From CAMCYM01 sp041191165 (GTDB lineage: Bacteria; Bacteroidota; Bacteroidia; Flavobacteriales_D; Sanyastnellaceae), in NCBI GenBank assembly GCA_041191165.1, contig JBEEPJ010000106.1, positions 1 through 7,011 of the forward strand: a DNA stretch of 7,011 bases, given 5' to 3'. Positions within the stretch are counted from its first letter, which is position 1. Each line of letters begins with the position of its first letter. The position numbers and the translations under genes were made by a program. The notes below the pieces were generated by a model. It ran no database searches, was not told where the DNA came from, and saw nothing but the letters and a program-made list of their open reading frames with translations. Positions 6,301 to 7,011 of this stretch are shown one piece after another.

Positions 6301-7011
6301 TCTCCGTGAAAATTCCAGTTGCCATACTGATTGTGGAGATACATCTGGTTGTTCCTATCCCAGCCAACCAGGGTCTGGCCTAGGCTGCAAAACTGCTGGA
6401 AATTGTAATCGTATGTAGACCTCCATCGCATATTTACGTAGTCAAACACAACGTGGTCGTATGTGAAACCGCTAGTAGTGTAGTAATATGCCGGAACCAG
6501 ATACTCAGAAGCAGATGGGCCGGAGTCGTTTATCTGAATGGTTGTATAGTTAAGCCCTTCGTCCCAAATGGCCTGTGTAACAGTCCCTGTATAAACGACT
6601 CCATTCTCGTGAACGACAACTATTTCTAAACCAAATAAATTTTCAGCATCTACGCCAACAACTACCCAAACATCGTCAGTCAAGGACGGTGGGTTAAATC
6701 CTCCCAGCATTTCTCCGGTTAGTTGGTCTCCAAACCTAAACGCAAAACCAACCTCCCCAACTGTTTCATTCACATAAGTTCTAACTACCGGTCTGTTTGT
6801 CGAATTGTATGAAGCGGCAAGCTGTTTTGTTTTTGTTCTAAACTTGTAATCCTTTCCTGAACCAGGATCCACCTCACTTACAACTATTTGCCCGTTAGCA
6901 CCAGAATATATAAATACTCCGGCCTTGTTGTCAAAGTACATAGTTGTGCCATCAGGCAGTATTGCATTTGCTCCAGTGTCTGAACAACCAAACAATGTCT
7001 TGTAGTCAAAC
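6255..7011 (-). CDS. Phage-like virion protein fragment, fused in frame to the TPR gene (5' end beyond window)
   Basis: The frame is open from the window edge, reading in as FDYKTLFGCSDTGANAILPD, with no ATG near the edge, so the start lies outside. About 250 codons precede the TPR part. The protein is rich in Tyr, Asn, Gly, Val and aromatics and is predicted beta-rich, with no membrane segment or recognised enzyme motif. The end (YDHVVFDYVNMRWRSTYDY, later a QMYLHNQYG-NWNFHG segment, then KISFVSNEEP) recalls the C-terminal layout of large structural or tail proteins of crAss-like and related Bacteroidota phages, but this is from memory of pattern and is weak. Six of its seven arginine codons are AGA/AGG and one is CGA, unlike every arginine codon in the adjoining TPR segment. 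Six sampled 60-nt lines between 6301 and 6960 average about 43% GC against about 61% in four lines of the TPR gene. It is foreign to the rest of the window; phage origin is likely, exact role unknown. Confidence 0.45.

Noticed and set aside
6993..6995. TTG as start of the long frame ending at 5604
   Set aside because: The frame is open without a stop to the window edge, with ordinary coding content before the TTG, so the gene is better read as partial at its 5' end.

Overview
The window reads as part of a Bacteroidota chromosome, probably a moderately GC-rich Flavobacteriales-like lineage. The evidence is the TPR-protein/ribH gene pair, a lumazine synthase with the flavobacterial-looking WND and GGQHGNKG motifs, two exported M1 metallopeptidases, tightly packed genes and no clear Shine-Dalgarno sites. 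The last ~750 bases (about 6260-7011) do not match the rest in base composition or codon choice and look phage-derived. All assignments come from reading the translated sequence; no database search was possible.

All recognised genes are on the minus strand, so transcription runs from high to low coordinates. In that order they are: (i) a phage-like reading frame entering at 7011 with no start in the window; (ii) fused to it in frame, a membrane-anchored TPR protein (stop at 5604, likely native start at or near 6254); (iii) ribH, lumazine synthase (5538-5032); (iv) a multi-pass GT-C glycosyltransferase resembling family GT22 (5035-3470); (v) an exported M1 metallopeptidase (3451-1616); (vi) a second M1 metallopeptidase of the leukotriene-A4-hydrolase type, a likely lipoprotein (1614 to beyond position 1). 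Joins are very tight: ATGA overlap between ribH and the glycosyltransferase, 18 nt before the first peptidase, 1 nt between the peptidases. Genes ii-vi look like one transcription unit, with ribH separated from the TPR gene by 65 nt that hold a small hairpin over the ribH start codon.

The unit combines riboflavin synthesis, an envelope glycosyltransferase and two envelope peptidases. There is no obvious single pathway. The peptidases plausibly work together on peptide breakdown outside the cytoplasm.

The most notable signal is the sharp break near 6255. On one side all 11 arginine codons are CGN and sampled GC is about 61%. On the other, 6 of 7 arginine codons are AGA/AGG and sampled GC is about 43%, yet one reading frame runs straight through. 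This is either an assembly or amplification chimera between a bacterial and a phage sequence, or a real insertion/fusion event. I see no other candidate for an undescribed system, and no tRNA, rRNA, CRISPR array or insertion sequence.
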